Below, piece after piece: positions 1-10,445 of a stretch of DNA of 52,670 nucleotides. The notes beneath the pieces were generated by a model that was not told the DNA's origin, did no database searches, and was given only the letters and a program-made list of their open reading frames with translations. A program made the translations under genes and the position numbers. The DNA lies in the NCBI GenBank assembly GCA_014360055.1, contig JACIYH010000011.1, positions 1 to 52,670 of the forward strand, in the 5' to 3' direction. Source of the stretch: Bacillota bacterium (GTDB taxonomy: Bacteria; Bacillota; Sulfobacillia; JACIYH01). Each line of letters starts with the position of its first letter. Within the stretch, counting starts at the first letter, position 1.

Positions 1-1252
1 CCCAGGGGGCACAGTGCAGCCCCGCCCTCACCATCACCCCGAATTCGGCATCCAGCCACTCCGCCACCAGGGCGGGGTCGACCACCCCGTCCGCGGTGAC
101 CGCCTCTGCGGTGGCCCCCCGTGCGGTGGCCCCACCTGCGTCGGCCCCAGCACCCCGGCCAGCCCGGGCGGGGGAAGCGGTCGTGGCGGCGCCACCGGGG
201 GCGCGCACGTTGAAGGAGACGACCGCCACTCGCGCCTCCGGGTCCCGGGGGCCGTACACCTCCACACCAGGGATGGCCTGCAGGCCACGGAGCAGGCGCC
301 TGGTGACGTCGACCTCGTGCCGGCGGATGCGCTCGACCCCGGTTTGCGCCACGTAGTCCACCGCCGCCCCCAGGCCGGCCAGCCCCACCCCGTTGAGGGT
401 GCCGCTCTCGTAGAGGTCAGGCAACACCGGCGGCTGTTCCTCCAGGTGGGAGAAACTGCCGGTCCCCCCGCGCACGAGTGGCCGCGGGGTCAGGCCTTCC
501 CGTATGTAGAGTCCCCCCGTGCCCTGGGGCCCGAGCAGGCCCTTGTGCCCCGTGAACGCCACCAGGTCGAGGTCCATGGCCGTCACGTCCAGCGGCAGGC
601 AACCCGCCGTCTGGGCCGCGTCCACCAGGATGAGGGCACCGTGCTCGTGGGCCAGGCGGGCGGCCTCCGCTACCGGAAGGATGGTTCCCGTCACGTTGGA
701 GGCGTGGGTGAGTACCACCAGGCAGGTGCGGCCTCCCGTACCGCTCCCCGCGCGGGGCCCTGTACCGCACGTTACACCGTGTGCTCCACCGCGCCGGGTG
801 GCCTTCCGGAGCGCCCGCCGCAGGTCATCCAGATCGAGGTGACCCTCCGGCGTGCAATGCACCCGGGTTACCTCGACCCCCCTCCTGCTGAGATCATAAA
901 GGGGACGGGCCACCGCATTGTGCTCCATGCCCGAGGTCAGCGCGCGGTCACCCGGTTCGAGCAGCCCGTACAGGGCGAGGTTGATTCCCCAGGTAGCGTT
1001 GGGTCCAAAGACTATGCGGCTCTCGTCGCGGACTCCTAGCAGGCGCGCCACCGCCTGGCGGGCGGCAAACACCGTCCGGGCGGCAGCCACCGCCTGCCGG
1101 TGGCCGGATCGGCCGGGGTTGGCCCCCGACTCCGCCAGGAACTCCACCATGGCGCGGGCCACGGCAGGAGGCTTGGGCCAGGAAGTGGCGGCGTGATCGG
1201 CATATACCAGCCGCTGTCCCGCGGGCACCCGGCCCGCCCGGGGGGTACTCAT
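1..1252 (-). CDS. Cysteine desulfurase family protein, class V aminotransferase (partial, C-terminus off window)
   Basis: A PLP-dependent class V aminotransferase, probably releasing sulfur (or selenium) from cysteine. The frame starts at the ATG at 1252 and stays open to the window edge. The N-terminus shows YADHAATSWPKPP, typical of this group, and FTGHKGLLGPQGTGG holds the PLP lysine. The visible frame ends with RAGLHCAPW, so only the last few dozen residues are missing. The fold resembles the 'cysteine desulfurase family' branch (TIGR01977 type) more than IscS or SufS, but the exact substrate cannot be read from sequence. The start overlaps the stop of the upstream DUF3343 gene by ATGA, so the two are translationally coupled. 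An Ala/Gly-rich stretch lies before the C-terminal domain. Confidence 0.88.
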   Translation of the reverse strand, partial: MSTPRAGRVPAGQRLVYADHAATSWPKPPAVARAMVEFLAESGANPGRSGHRQAVAAARTVFAARQAVARLLGVRDESRIVFGPNATWGINLALYGLLEPGDRALTSGMEHNAVARPLYDLSRRGVEVTRVHCTPEGHLDLDDLRRALRKATRRGGAHGVTCGTGPRAGSGTGGRTCLVVLTHASNVTGTILPVAEAARLAHEHGALILVDAAQTAGCLPLDVTAMDLDLVAFTGHKGLLGPQGTGGLYIREGLTPRPLVRGGTGSFSHLEEQPPVLPDLYESGTLNGVGLAGLGAAVDYVAQTGVERIRRHEVDVTRRLLRGLQAIPGVEVYGPRDPEARVAVVSFNVRAPGGAATTASPARAGRGAGADAGGATARGATAEAVTADGVVDPALVAEWLDAEFGVMVRAGLHCAPW

Positions 1253-1518
1253 CCCGCCCCACCCCCCGGGGCGTCAACGGCAAATACCCCCGTGAGGGCG
1301 AGACCGGCCCGCCTCGCCAGCTCAAGCACCCTTTCACGGTAGGCCGGTGCGAAAGCCACGGCCAGGCCGCAGGCGTCCGATATCCACCTCGGCGTGGGAA
1401 TGAGGCTGTGGGGAATCGCCGTTGCGCTCAAGATTCCATCCAGTTTGAGCGCTTGGTGGGTGTTGGAAAACACGGCGCACAGGCGCTTCCCGCCGTTTTC
1501 CGCGCGTGCTCGCTCCAT
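1249..1518 (-). CDS. DUF3343 family protein (putative Se/S carrier)
   Basis: Small protein of 89 residues beginning MERARAENGGKRL. The pattern CAVFSNTHQALKLDGIL followed by IPTPRWISDACGLAVAF matches the DUF3343 family, proposed from genome context to carry sulfur or selenium. Its stop overlaps the start of the cysteine-desulfurase-like gene by 4 bases (ATGA), which supports a joint role in handling labile S or Se. Conserved cysteines are visible at about positions 14 and 50. The family role is inferred from genomic association, not proven biochemistry. Confidence 0.78.
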   Translation of the reverse strand: MERARAENGGKRLCAVFSNTHQALKLDGILSATAIPHSLIPTPRWISDACGLAVAFAPAYRERVLELARRAGLALTGVFAVDAPGGGAG

Positions 1519-1568
1519 GACACTTCATTATATCACGGTGACCCGCCGGTGGTGGAAGGCCGGCGCGC

Positions 1569-3140
<1,572 letters not shown>

Positions 3141-3280
3141 CGCGCACTTCGCTTGACGGCCCCGCCCCCGGGGCCGCCGTCACCCGGGGCACCGGAGCCG
3201 GGCTGCCGGGAAGGCAAGGGGGGCCGGGCCGGGCCGGTCTGGCCCGGGGCCGCCGCCCCCCTGCTCTGGACCGGCTGCGG

Positions 3281-4204
3281 TCAGATTTCGCCGCAGCGCC
3301 TCAGCAGTTCCTCCCACTTGCGGTCGACGTGTGCCTGGATCTCGTCGATGAGGTGGCGGTTCTCGGGGCGGAAGAGGTGGCGGAAGCGGCCCTGCATCTT
3401 GAGCCACTCCTCCACCGGCTTCTTCTGGCGGGGCTTGTAGGTCAGCCGCCACTTACCGTGGTCCACCTCGTACAGGGGCCAGTAGCAGGTCTCGACCGCC
3501 ACCCGCGTCACCTCGATGGTGAGGGAACCATCGTGGCGCCAACCCCGCGGGCAGGGGGCGATGGCATTGATGAAGGCGGGTCCCTCAGCATCGAACGCCT
3601 TCTTCATCTTGGTGACCAGGTCGTTCCAGTGGCTGGGGGAGACCTGGGCGACATACGGGATGTCGTGGGCCGCCATGATGGCGGTGAGGTCCTTGCGGTG
3701 CCCGCGCTTGCCCGGGATCACCTCACCGGCGGGGGTGGTGGTGGTCTCCGCCCCCAGCGGCGTGGCGCTGGAGCGCTGAATGCCCGTGTTCATGTAAGCC
3801 TCGTTGTCGTAGCAGACGTACACGAAGCGGTGGCCCCTCTCAGCCGCACCGGACAGGGACTGGAACCCGATGTCGAACGTACCGCCGTCCCCGCCGAAGG
3901 CAACGAAGCGGAACTCACCGGGGACCTTCCCCTGCCGCTTGAGGGAGCGGTAGGCCGCCTCCACCCCCGAGATGGTGGCGGCCGCATTCTCGAAGGCACT
4001 GTGGATCCAGGAGCACCGCCAGGCGGTGTACGGGTAGATGGCGGTGGCCACCTCCAGGCAGCCGGTGGCATTGGCGGCCACCAGGGGGACGTCCAGGGCC
4101 TTCAGCGCCTGGCGCACGACGATGGGCGCCCCGCACCCGGCGCAGAGGCGGTGCCCTCCCGTGAGGAGTTCGGGCTGGCGGGACAGTTCTTTCAGGCTGG
4201 GCAT
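3281..4204 (-). CDS. porB: 2-oxoacid:ferredoxin oxidoreductase, beta subunit (pyruvate type)
   Basis: Thiamine-diphosphate-binding subunit of pyruvate:ferredoxin oxidoreductase, which oxidises pyruvate to acetyl-CoA and reduces ferredoxin. HRLCAGCGAP (C21, C24) with later cysteines in ATGCLEV and APCPRGW supplies the [4Fe-4S] ligands. FGGDGGTFDIG and YDNEAYMNTG form the TPP/Mg motif. At 307 residues it has the length of PorB. It is the last gene of porC-porD-porA-porB, 7 bases after porA. The pyruvate assignment rests on subunit architecture and family resemblance; another 2-oxoacid is possible. Confidence 0.94.
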   Translation of the reverse strand: MPSLKELSRQPELLTGGHRLCAGCGAPIVVRQALKALDVPLVAANATGCLEVATAIYPYTAWRCSWIHSAFENAAATISGVEAAYRSLKRQGKVPGEFRFVAFGGDGGTFDIGFQSLSGAAERGHRFVYVCYDNEAYMNTGIQRSSATPLGAETTTTPAGEVIPGKRGHRKDLTAIMAAHDIPYVAQVSPSHWNDLVTKMKKAFDAEGPAFINAIAPCPRGWRHDGSLTIEVTRVAVETCYWPLYEVDHGKWRLTYKPRQKKPVEEWLKMQGRFRHLFRPENRHLIDEIQAHVDRKWEELLRRCGEI

Positions 4205-4211
4205 GACGTAT

Positions 4212-5411
4212 TCACTCCCTCACGCCGAGGTATGTCACCGGCTCGGTGACCCGGCCCTCGTCCTTGATGCGCAGAAGGTCGCGGAACACCCCTTCGATGT
4301 CCTCCAGGGACACGTCCCGGCCGCCCAGCCCGTAGATGTAGTCCACCACCAGCGGACGCCGGGTCCGGTCATAAAGGGCGGAGCGGATGTCCCCGAAGAG
4401 CGGTCCCCCCAGGTTGGAGAGACCGTCGGCCCGGTCCATTACACCCACGACCCGGGCCGACCCCAGGGCGTCGCCGATCTCCCGCCAGGGCCAGGGCCGG
4501 AACACCCGCACCTTGAGGACACCGGCCTTGATACCCTGCCCGCGCAGCGAATCGGCCACTGCCTTGGCGCTGCCCGCCGCGGAGCCGATGGCCACCACGG
4601 CCACCTCGGCATCCTCCAGGCGGTGCGCCTCGAAGAAACCGTATTCGCGCCCGCTGAGGCGGCCGTACTCCTTCCCCACCTCCAGGATCACGGCGGGGGC
4701 ACGGCTCATGGCGTCGGCTATCTGCCGCCGGGCCTCGAAGTAGGAATCCTGCAGGGCGAGGGCACCGTAGGTCACGGGGTGTTCGGCGTCCAGGAGCGGG
4801 TAGCGCGGGGCGAACTCCCCCACGAACGAGGCCACCGCTTCGTCGGGCAGGACCTCCAGGTTCATGAGGGAGTGGCTGATCACGAATCCGTCCTGGCAGA
4901 CCATCACGGGCAGGCGGACGTCCGCGTGCTCGGCGATGCGTACGGCCTGGATGGTGTTGTCGTACGCCTCCTGGGCATTCTCGCTGTAAAGCTGGATCCA
5001 CCCGGAATCACGGGCCCCCATGGAGTCGGAGTGATCGCAGTGGATGTTGATGGGGGCGGAGAGGGCCCGGTTCACCACCGGCATCACGATGGGCAACCGG
5101 AACCCGGCCGCGATGTAGAGCATCTCCCACATGAGGGCCAGACCCTGGGAGGAGGTGGCGGTCATGGTGCGGGCCCCCGCGGCGCAGGAGCCCACGCAGG
5201 CAGACATGGCCGAATGCTCGCTCTCCACGGTGACGAACTCCGTCTTCACCTTGCCGTCGGCCACGAAGGTGGAAAAGTACTGGACGATGTCGGTCTGCGG
5301 AGTGATGGGATAGGCGGCCACCACGTCCGGGTTGATCTGCTTCATGGCCATAGCCACGGCCTCGTTGCCGGTCAGGGCCAACTTCTGCTGGGTCACTGCT
5401 TGCACGGCCAT
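4212..5411 (-). CDS. porA: 2-oxoacid:ferredoxin oxidoreductase, alpha subunit (pyruvate type)
   Basis: Alpha subunit (399 residues) with the pyrimidine-binding domain at the N-terminus (LTGNEAVAMAMKQINPDVVAAYPITPQT, quoted in two parts: LTGNEAVAMAMKQ and AAYPITPQT) and EFVTVESEHSAMSACVG, a PorA hallmark containing the TPP-activating glutamate. The C-terminal half contains domain II (AVVAIGSAAGSAKAV and VLKVRVFRPWPW). ATG at 5411; porD stops 2 bases upstream at 5413. It pairs with PorB to form the catalytic core of the oxygen-sensitive enzyme, which points to anaerobic metabolism. Confidence 0.94.
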   Translation of the reverse strand: MAVQAVTQQKLALTGNEAVAMAMKQINPDVVAAYPITPQTDIVQYFSTFVADGKVKTEFVTVESEHSAMSACVGSCAAGARTMTATSSQGLALMWEMLYIAAGFRLPIVMPVVNRALSAPINIHCDHSDSMGARDSGWIQLYSENAQEAYDNTIQAVRIAEHADVRLPVMVCQDGFVISHSLMNLEVLPDEAVASFVGEFAPRYPLLDAEHPVTYGALALQDSYFEARRQIADAMSRAPAVILEVGKEYGRLSGREYGFFEAHRLEDAEVAVVAIGSAAGSAKAVADSLRGQGIKAGVLKVRVFRPWPWREIGDALGSARVVGVMDRADGLSNLGGPLFGDIRSALYDRTRRPLVVDYIYGLGGRDVSLEDIEGVFRDLLRIKDEGRVTEPVTYLGVRE

Positions 5412-5412
5412 C

Positions 5413-5736
5413 TCACTTCACCTCGGTGACTTCCTCTTCGGGGACCATCTTGATGGCCTTCACCTTGGGCGGGCATTCCTGGGCGCAGATGCCGCAGCCC
5501 TTGCAGTGTTCGAAGTCGAACTCGGCGATCTTGCCGTCCTTCACGATGATGGCCCCGTCCGGGCAAAACACCCAGCACAACAGGCACTGGATACACTTCT
5601 CCTGGGACCACTCCGGACGCAGGGAACGCCAGTCCCCGGTCTGGTAGCGGGTGGCATTACCCGCCTGCGTGATGACCGCCCCCGTGGGCATCTCCTTCCA
5701 CCCCAGGATGCGGTCCGGCCCGGGCTCCTTGTTCAT
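5413..5736 (-). CDS. porD: 2-oxoacid:ferredoxin oxidoreductase, delta subunit (2x[4Fe-4S])
   Basis: Ferredoxin-like subunit of 107 residues that passes electrons from the TPP site to free ferredoxin. Two cluster motifs are visible: CIQCLLCWVFCPDG and CKGCGICAQECPPK, each CxxCxxCxxxC with the following proline. The N-terminus (EPGPDRILGWKEMPTGAVI) is typical of PorD. ATG at 5736 overlaps the porC stop by ATGA; porA follows 2 bases later. Confidence 0.94.
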   Translation of the reverse strand: MNKEPGPDRILGWKEMPTGAVITQAGNATRYQTGDWRSLRPEWSQEKCIQCLLCWVFCPDGAIIVKDGKIAEFDFEHCKGCGICAQECPPKVKAIKMVPEEEVTEVK

Positions 5737-6314
5737 TCCCCCCTGACCTCCTCGTATCCCCGACGGATGGCTTTGACGTTGGCGTCCACCAGTTCCGGTC
5801 GGTTGCGGAATTTGTGGTGCAACTGCTCTTCGGTGACCTGGAGGAACTGCTCATAGGCGATGAGTCCCGCCGCACGCATTAAGGCACCCATCATGGGGGT
5901 ATTGGGGATGTCCCTCCCCAGCGTGTCCAGCGAAATGCGGCTGGCATCCACGGTGAACACCTTCCCCTTGCCGGGGGGCAGCTTCAGCCGTGCCCGCATC
6001 TCGGCCGGCTCCCGCGCCGTATTGATGAGGATGACACCGTCATCGGGCAGGCCGGCCGTCACGTCGCTCTTACCCACCAGGGTGGGGTCGAGCACGATCA
6101 CCACACGCGGGCTCTTCACACCGGAGTACACGTAGATGGGCTCATCCCCGATGCGGTTGAAGGCCAGCATGGGGGCCCCCATCCGCTCGGGACCGTACTC
6201 GGGAAAACCTTGCACATACTTGCCCGCCGCTGCCGCCGCCTCTGCCAGCAATACTGCCGCCGTCTTGGCACCCTGTCCACCCCGCGCGTGCCACCGGATC
6301 TCTGTCGTGGGCAC
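5733..6314 (-). CDS. porC: 2-oxoacid:ferredoxin oxidoreductase, gamma subunit
   Basis: Gamma subunit. The motif EIRWHARGGQGAKTAAVLLA near the start and GFPEYGPERMGAPMLAFNRI are diagnostic of PorC. I place the start at the GTG at 6314 (MPTTEIRWHARGG, 193 residues) because GGAAGGTGAGG precedes it at good spacing. The frame runs open to 6407, but the extra residues (GPGGAGPHVPGLSV...) do not resemble the family. First gene of porC-porD-porA-porB. The four separate subunits resemble archaeal and thermophile PORs rather than the single-chain clostridial enzyme. Confidence 0.92.
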   Translation of the reverse strand: MPTTEIRWHARGGQGAKTAAVLLAEAAAAAGKYVQGFPEYGPERMGAPMLAFNRIGDEPIYVYSGVKSPRVVIVLDPTLVGKSDVTAGLPDDGVILINTAREPAEMRARLKLPPGKGKVFTVDASRISLDTLGRDIPNTPMMGALMRAAGLIAYEQFLQVTEEQLHHKFRNRPELVDANVKAIRRGYEEVRGE

Positions 6315-6500
6315 CGGCCTCACCTTCCTCTTGACGGAATTATCTCCAATTTCCGCAACAACGCTGAGACCGGGCACATGCGGCCCGGCCCCCCCAGGAC
6401 CCACCAATCTCTATGGTACCTGCTTGTCCCCCGTCCCGTCAAGGAAAACACCAGCCCGCCACGGCCGGGCGGCGACTCGCGGCGGACGCTTTCCCCGGCG

Positions 6501-6764
6501 TTAGGGGATGCAGAAGCCGAGGGCGGCGACCATGAGCAGCCCGGGGATACCCAGGTAGCCCACCGCGAGTGCGGTGGCCGGGTTGAGCGGAAGGTGGAGT
6601 CCGAAGAGGGCACCCGCCAGGTTGACGGCCCAAAGCGCCAGCCCCCCGAGCACCGCCCGGCCCACTGCCACCCCCACCCAGCGCAGGGGCCGGTAAAACA
6701 ACCTAACCACGACGTACAGCAGGAGCAGGCCGAAACCGTAGGCGGCAAGAATCTGGGGGTCCAT
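6501..6764 (-). CDS. bofA: Pro-sigma-K processing inhibitor BofA family protein
   Basis: Small membrane protein of 87 residues with three hydrophobic stretches (about 5-22, 33-55 and 62-85). The C-terminal NPATALAVGYLGIPGLLMVA is the conserved BofA signature. In B. subtilis BofA sits in the outer forespore membrane with SpoIVFA and holds back the SpoIVFB protease that activates sigma-K. It is the last gene of dnaX-ybaB-recR-yaaL-bofA, the same order as in B. subtilis. This is strong evidence for sporulation capacity. Confidence 0.9.
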   Translation of the reverse strand: MDPQILAAYGFGLLLLYVVVRLFYRPLRWVGVAVGRAVLGGLALWAVNLAGALFGLHLPLNPATALAVGYLGIPGLLMVAALGFCIP

Positions 6765-6811
6765 GTCCCACCCTCCCGCCCTACGCTATGCCGGCCCCTC
6801 CGGTAACAGAA

Positions 6812-7072
6812 CTACCCGGCGATCCTCCCCTGCCTGGCCAGCCTCAGCAGGTACGAGTACCGCTTTTGCGCCGCCTCGAGGAGGTAACAGGCGTGATCCA
6901 CCAGGTCGGGGTCAGAAACACTTTCGAAATAAGCCTGCGCCGCCTCAAGCTCGCGTTGGGCCTGCCACACCAGTTCGTCCACGGGGGGATTGCCCGCGGG
7001 CTCGTTTACGGGCGAACCATCCCTGCTGCCGGTCCGGAACAAACTGCGCAGCCTGTCCCAGGGCTGTCCCAC
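6812..7072 (-). CDS. yaaL: YaaL-like DUF2508 family protein
   Basis: Short soluble protein (86 residues) beginning MGQPWDRLRSLFR. The core DELVWQAQRELEAAQAYFE followed by DLVDHACYLLEAAQKRYSYLL matches DUF2508, which is predicted to be mostly helical and has no known function. It lies between recR and bofA as in Bacillus. Upstream, 7073-7268 is about 200 bases in which I saw no further gene. Confidence 0.82.
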   Translation of the reverse strand: MGQPWDRLRSLFRTGSRDGSPVNEPAGNPPVDELVWQAQRELEAAQAYFESVSDPDLVDHACYLLEAAQKRYSYLLRLARQGRIAG

Positions 7073-7268
7073 GTCACCATCTTCCTCCCGAAGACCGCAC
7101 CGCCCCCTACTCTATATGCGGGGCGTCTTCCGGAGGATATTATCCTTCTGGTAAACAATTTCCATGTATTCCGCACTGTGCAGGGCTGCCCCGGATAATC
7201 CAGGGGACCGCCCCGCACCGTGGCGCGCCCCGTCCCGCCGCAGGGCCGATCAACTATCGGGCCGCCTC

Positions 7269-7862
7269 TCAGACCTCGCGCCGCCCTTCAAGGGCACGGG
7301 CAAGGGTCAACTCGTCCGCGTATTCCAGGTCGGTCCCCACGGGCAGGCCATGGGCCAGGCGGGAAACTTTCACCCCCAGGGGCTTCAGCAGCTTGACCAG
7401 GTACAGGGCGGTGGCCTCCCCCTCCACGTCCGGGTTGGTGGCCAGGATGACCTCCCGTACCCCGCCGTCCAGGCGACGCAGGAGCTCGCCGATGTGCAGG
7501 TCGTCCGGCCCGACCCCGTCCAGGGGCGAAATGGCGCCCTGGAGGACGTGGTACAGGCCCCGGTACTGGTGCGTACGCTCCATGGCGGCCACGTCCCGGG
7601 GATCCTCCACCACGCAGATCACGCCCCGGTCGCGGTCGGCGGCGGCACAGATGGGACAGGGATCCACGTCCGTCAGGTTACAGCACACCGAACACAGGGC
7701 CACCCGATCGCGGGCCTCCCGGATGGCATCCGCTAGCTGGTACACCTCTTCTCGCGGCTGCCTGAGCAGGAAAAAGGCCAGGCGCTGAGCGGTTTTGGGC
7801 CCTACCCCGGGAAGGCGGTTCAATTCCTCGATGAGGCGGGCGATAGGAGGGACAAAGCTCAT
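7269..7862 (-). CDS. recR: Recombination mediator protein RecR
   Basis: Works with RecO (and RecF) to load RecA on gapped DNA. Domains in order: helix-hairpin-helix ([20 protein letters not shown], about 14-33), C4 zinc finger ([19 protein letters not shown], about 55-73), Toprim domain ([15 protein letters not shown], about 81-95) and C-terminal Walker-like part. At 197 residues the length is normal. ATG at 7862; ybaB ends 2 bases upstream. Confidence 0.97.
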   Translation of the reverse strand: MSFVPPIARLIEELNRLPGVGPKTAQRLAFFLLRQPREEVYQLADAIREARDRVALCSVCCNLTDVDPCPICAAADRDRGVICVVEDPRDVAAMERTHQYRGLYHVLQGAISPLDGVGPDDLHIGELLRRLDGGVREVILATNPDVEGEATALYLVKLLKPLGVKVSRLAHGLPVGTDLEYADELTLARALEGRREV

Positions 7863-7863
7863 C

Positions 7864-8187
7864 TCAGAAGATCCCCGGGAGGGAAAGGCCTCCCGTCACC
7901 TTCGCCATTTCCCGTTGCACCATCTCCTGGGCGCGCCTCAGGCCCTCGTTCACGGCCGCCATCACCAGGTCGGCCAGCAACTCGGGGTCGTCGGGGTCGA
8001 TGGCCTCCGGGCTGATCTCCAGACCCTTCAGTTCCAGCCCACCGCTCACCACCGCCCGCACCACGCCCCCGCCCGCGGTGGCCTCCACCGTCTTTTCGGC
8101 CAGTTCCTCCTGCACGCGCGCCAGTTCCGCCTGCATCTTCTGGACCTGCTTCATCATCCTGGCCATGTTGCCCGATCCGAAACTCAC
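7864..8187 (-). CDS. ybaB: YbaB/EbfC family nucleoid-associated protein
   Basis: DNA-binding dimer of 107 residues. I chose the GTG at 8187, which overlaps the dnaX stop (GTGA) and gives [19 protein letters not shown], the expected N-terminus; a longer frame to 8238 lies inside dnaX. The helical N-terminal region ([17 protein letters not shown]) precedes [20 protein letters not shown] and [20 protein letters not shown], both typical of the family. It sits in the conserved dnaX-ybaB-recR order (yaaK in Bacillus). Confidence 0.94.
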   Translation of the reverse strand: MSFGSGNMARMMKQVQKMQAELARVQEELAEKTVEATAGGGVVRAVVSGGLELKGLEISPEAIDPDDPELLADLVMAAVNEGLRRAQEMVQREMAKVTGGLSLPGIF

Positions 8188-10049
8188 GGGGCATCCTCCC
8201 TTTCCAGATCCAGGATGTAGCCTCCCCATTCCCGCCACGCTCTCTGCACTACCTCGTCGAGCCCCGATCCCCGGGCGCTCGCGGCGACGTCCCGCGCGGC
8301 AGCGATCTCGGTCCCGCGCCCATCCTTACCCCGGGCGACCTCCGCGGCGCCGGGCCCGCCCTCCGCCACCCCCGCATGGCCCCCGCCCGTCCCGGGCCCT
8401 GCCTCGCCGGGCTCGCGGGCCCCCGTCGGCCGGGCCTGCTCTTCGCTCAGTTCCCGGCACACCAGACGGCATTCGTATCCCAGCACGTCGGCCAGTGCCC
8501 GGTCCACCAGTTGCCTGTGCTGGTGCTCGAGTTGCTCGCGGTGGTACGTGAACTGGGGCCCGAACCCCACAAGGAACTGCCTGCCCTGCAGCCCCAGCAC
8601 CCTGCCCTCACGCAGGCAGGCACCTGCCAGCCTGCTGCGCCCACCCGCCCGGTTCAGGGCAGCCAGTACCTTTTGCCAGACCGCTTCCGCCGGTAGAGCC
8701 GCACCGGGGCCCGGGCCCGGCCCTATCCTGGTTGAATCCAGCGCCCCGGCGCCCGCACGACGCTCATCCGCGTCGGTTGAACTCAACGCCCCGGCACCTG
8801 GACGGCGCTCCGCCTCGGGCGACGCGGCCGGAGCGGATGGCGCAGCCACGGGCGCTCCCGTCACGGCGGCCACGGTGGGCGTCGCAGTGGGCGTACCGCT
8901 TACGGTCGTGGGGGTGGCCGGGCCGGTCGTCTGCGCTGCCGGGGCCGTTGCCGAGGGGCAGACCCGGTCGGCCACGAGACGCAGCAGGGCCAGTTCCAGC
9001 GCCAGGCGCGGCTGGGAGGTCCAGCGCACCTCTCCTTCCGCCCGGGCCAGGCCGGTGGCTAATTCCCACCAGCGCTCCACCGGGAACTGGCCGGCCTCCC
9101 CACGGGCCCGGGCCACCTCCCCCGGTGGCAGGTAGAGCAGGCTGGCGCCATCACCGCAGGTGGCCAGCACGGAGAGGTCGCGCAGGTAGGCGGCCAGGTC
9201 GCGCAGCACCTGCCGCATGTCCAGCCCCCGCGCGGACGCCTCGTCTATGAGGCTGAGCACCTGCACCGCATCCCCCCCCGCCAGGGCCCTTCCCAGTTCG
9301 CTCAGCATCTCCAGCGGGGCCCGGCCCAGTACTGCCCATACCGTCTCCTGGGTGATCCCTTCGGCGGAGTAAGCCGTCAACTGGTCGAGGAGGCTGATGG
9401 CATCCCGGAGGGAGCCCTCGGCATAGCGGGCCACCGCCCCCAGGGCGTCATCGGAGGCGGGTATCCCCTCCCGGGCCGCCACCTCCTTGAGGCGGGCGAC
9501 CATTTCTCGCGTGTCCAGCCGGCGAAATTCGAAGCGCTGGCAGCGGGAGGTGATGGTGAGCGGGAGCCGGTGCGGCTCGGTGGTGGCCAGCACAAACAGC
9601 ACGTGCGGCGGCGGCTCCTCCAGGGTTTTGAGGAGCGCGTTAAAGGCTTCGGTGGTGAGCATGTGAACCTCGTCGATTATGTAAACGCGGGTGCGACCCT
9701 GGGCCGGTGCCAGTCCCACGTTTTCCCGCAGGTGGCGGACCTCGTCCACACCCCGGTTGGAGGCGGCATCCATCTCGATCACGTCCAGGCATGACCCCGC
9801 CGCAATGGCCTGGCAGACATCGCACCGGAGGCACGGTTCGGGGGCGGGACCCTGCCGGCAGTTCAGCGCCTTGGCCAGGATGCGGGCTACCGTGGTCTTC
9901 CCCGTCCCCCGGGGACCCGCAAACAGGTAAGCGTGCCCCACCCGCCCCTGGGCGATGGCCCGCTGCAGGGTGAGCACCACATGACGCTGGCCGACTACCT
10001 CCGCGAACTTCTGCGGCCTCCACCGGCGATACAGCGATACGTACTCCAC
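8184..10049 (-). CDS. dnaX: DNA polymerase III subunit gamma/tau
   Basis: Clamp-loader ATPase of the replicative polymerase, 621 residues. Walker A is GPRGTGKTTVARIL (about 44-57), a zinc module is CRQGPAPEPCLRCDVC, Walker B is VYIIDEVHML and the SRC motif is TITSRCQRFEF. After the clamp-loader core (to about 370) comes an Ala/Thr/Pro-rich linker containing a 16-residue repeat (ERRPGAGALSSTDAD, then ERRAGAGALDSTRIG), and then a tau-like C-terminal domain (VLAALNRAGGRSRLAGACL). The GTG at 10049 gives MEYVSLYRRWRPQKFAEVVG, the standard N-terminus. The linker repeat is also visible in DNA at about 8727-8816. I did not identify a slippery frameshift site. Confidence 0.96.
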   Translation of the reverse strand: MEYVSLYRRWRPQKFAEVVGQRHVVLTLQRAIAQGRVGHAYLFAGPRGTGKTTVARILAKALNCRQGPAPEPCLRCDVCQAIAAGSCLDVIEMDAASNRGVDEVRHLRENVGLAPAQGRTRVYIIDEVHMLTTEAFNALLKTLEEPPPHVLFVLATTEPHRLPLTITSRCQRFEFRRLDTREMVARLKEVAAREGIPASDDALGAVARYAEGSLRDAISLLDQLTAYSAEGITQETVWAVLGRAPLEMLSELGRALAGGDAVQVLSLIDEASARGLDMRQVLRDLAAYLRDLSVLATCGDGASLLYLPPGEVARARGEAGQFPVERWWELATGLARAEGEVRWTSQPRLALELALLRLVADRVCPSATAPAAQTTGPATPTTVSGTPTATPTVAAVTGAPVAAPSAPAASPEAERRPGAGALSSTDADERRAGAGALDSTRIGPGPGPGAALPAEAVWQKVLAALNRAGGRSRLAGACLREGRVLGLQGRQFLVGFGPQFTYHREQLEHQHRQLVDRALADVLGYECRLVCRELSEEQARPTGAREPGEAGPGTGGGHAGVAEGGPGAAEVARGKDGRGTEIAAARDVAASARGSGLDEVVQRAWREWGGYILDLEREDAP

Positions 10050-10130
10050 CTTCGCCCCCCGCTCAGAGTTTCTTCACCGGACCCGGGGGAACCTGCGCCG
10101 CCCGACCCCCCGCGGTTGCGCGAGCCCATA

Positions 10131-10160
10131 GCAAAAAGGAGCCGGTAGCTACCGGCTCCC
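10131..10160 (-). terminator. Rho-independent terminator of SRP RNA
   Basis: On the minus strand GGAGCCGGTAGC/GCTACCGGCTCC forms a perfect stem followed by TTTTTGC. It lies about 10 bases after the predicted 3' end of the SRP RNA and 80 bases before the dnaX start, so dnaX is expressed either by read-through or from its own promoter. Confidence 0.88.
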
Positions 10161-10170
10161 CCGTTTGCGG

Positions 10171-10438
10171 GCCGTGCACCCGTCCCCGACCGCTTCCTCC
10201 GGGCGGTATCGGTGCAGCCGGCTCCGACCAGGTAGCCCCGCGGCACACGGAAGTGCCCGCTTACCGCTGCTCCCTCCCGGGCCTGACGGGGTTCACGGGT
10301 TCCCGTTGCGCGGGACCCGGCCCTCGTCACCACTTACACCGGCCGGACCCCACAGGAAGACGGCCTCAGACGGGAATTCAACCCCGCTATAGCGGATTGC
10401 GGGTTACAGGGCACCGCTACCTCCCCGTCTAGCACGGC
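10171..10438 (-). ncRNA. ffs: Signal recognition particle RNA, large Bacillus type
   Basis: About 268 nt. The conserved helix-8 core GTGAACCCCGTCAGG...CCCGGGAGGGAGCAGCGGTAA is present (minus strand, near 10262-10300). The 5' Alu-like domain GTGCTAGACGGGGAGG / TAGCGGTGCCCTGTAACCC lies near 10390-10436. The 5' end GCCGTGC pairs with GCACGGC at 10171-10177, which fixes both ends. The Alu domain makes this the long form found in sporulating Bacillota, not the short 4.5S type. Location between the serine tRNA genes and dnaX matches B. subtilis scr. A terminator follows. Confidence 0.94.
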
Positions 10439-10445
10439 CAAAATC

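Noticed and set aside
3160-3260. GC-rich inverted segments between porB and gltX as a terminator
   Set aside because: Several self-complementary GGCCCG/CGGGCC runs are present but no T tract follows on either strand.
6315-6407. Longer PorC start at 6407
   Set aside because: The added residues are not family-like and the GTG at 6314 has a better ribosome site.
8727-8816. Direct repeats in dnaX as a CRISPR-like or mobile sequence
   Set aside because: They are two in-frame copies encoding a linker repeat in tau, not spaced direct repeats with unique spacers.
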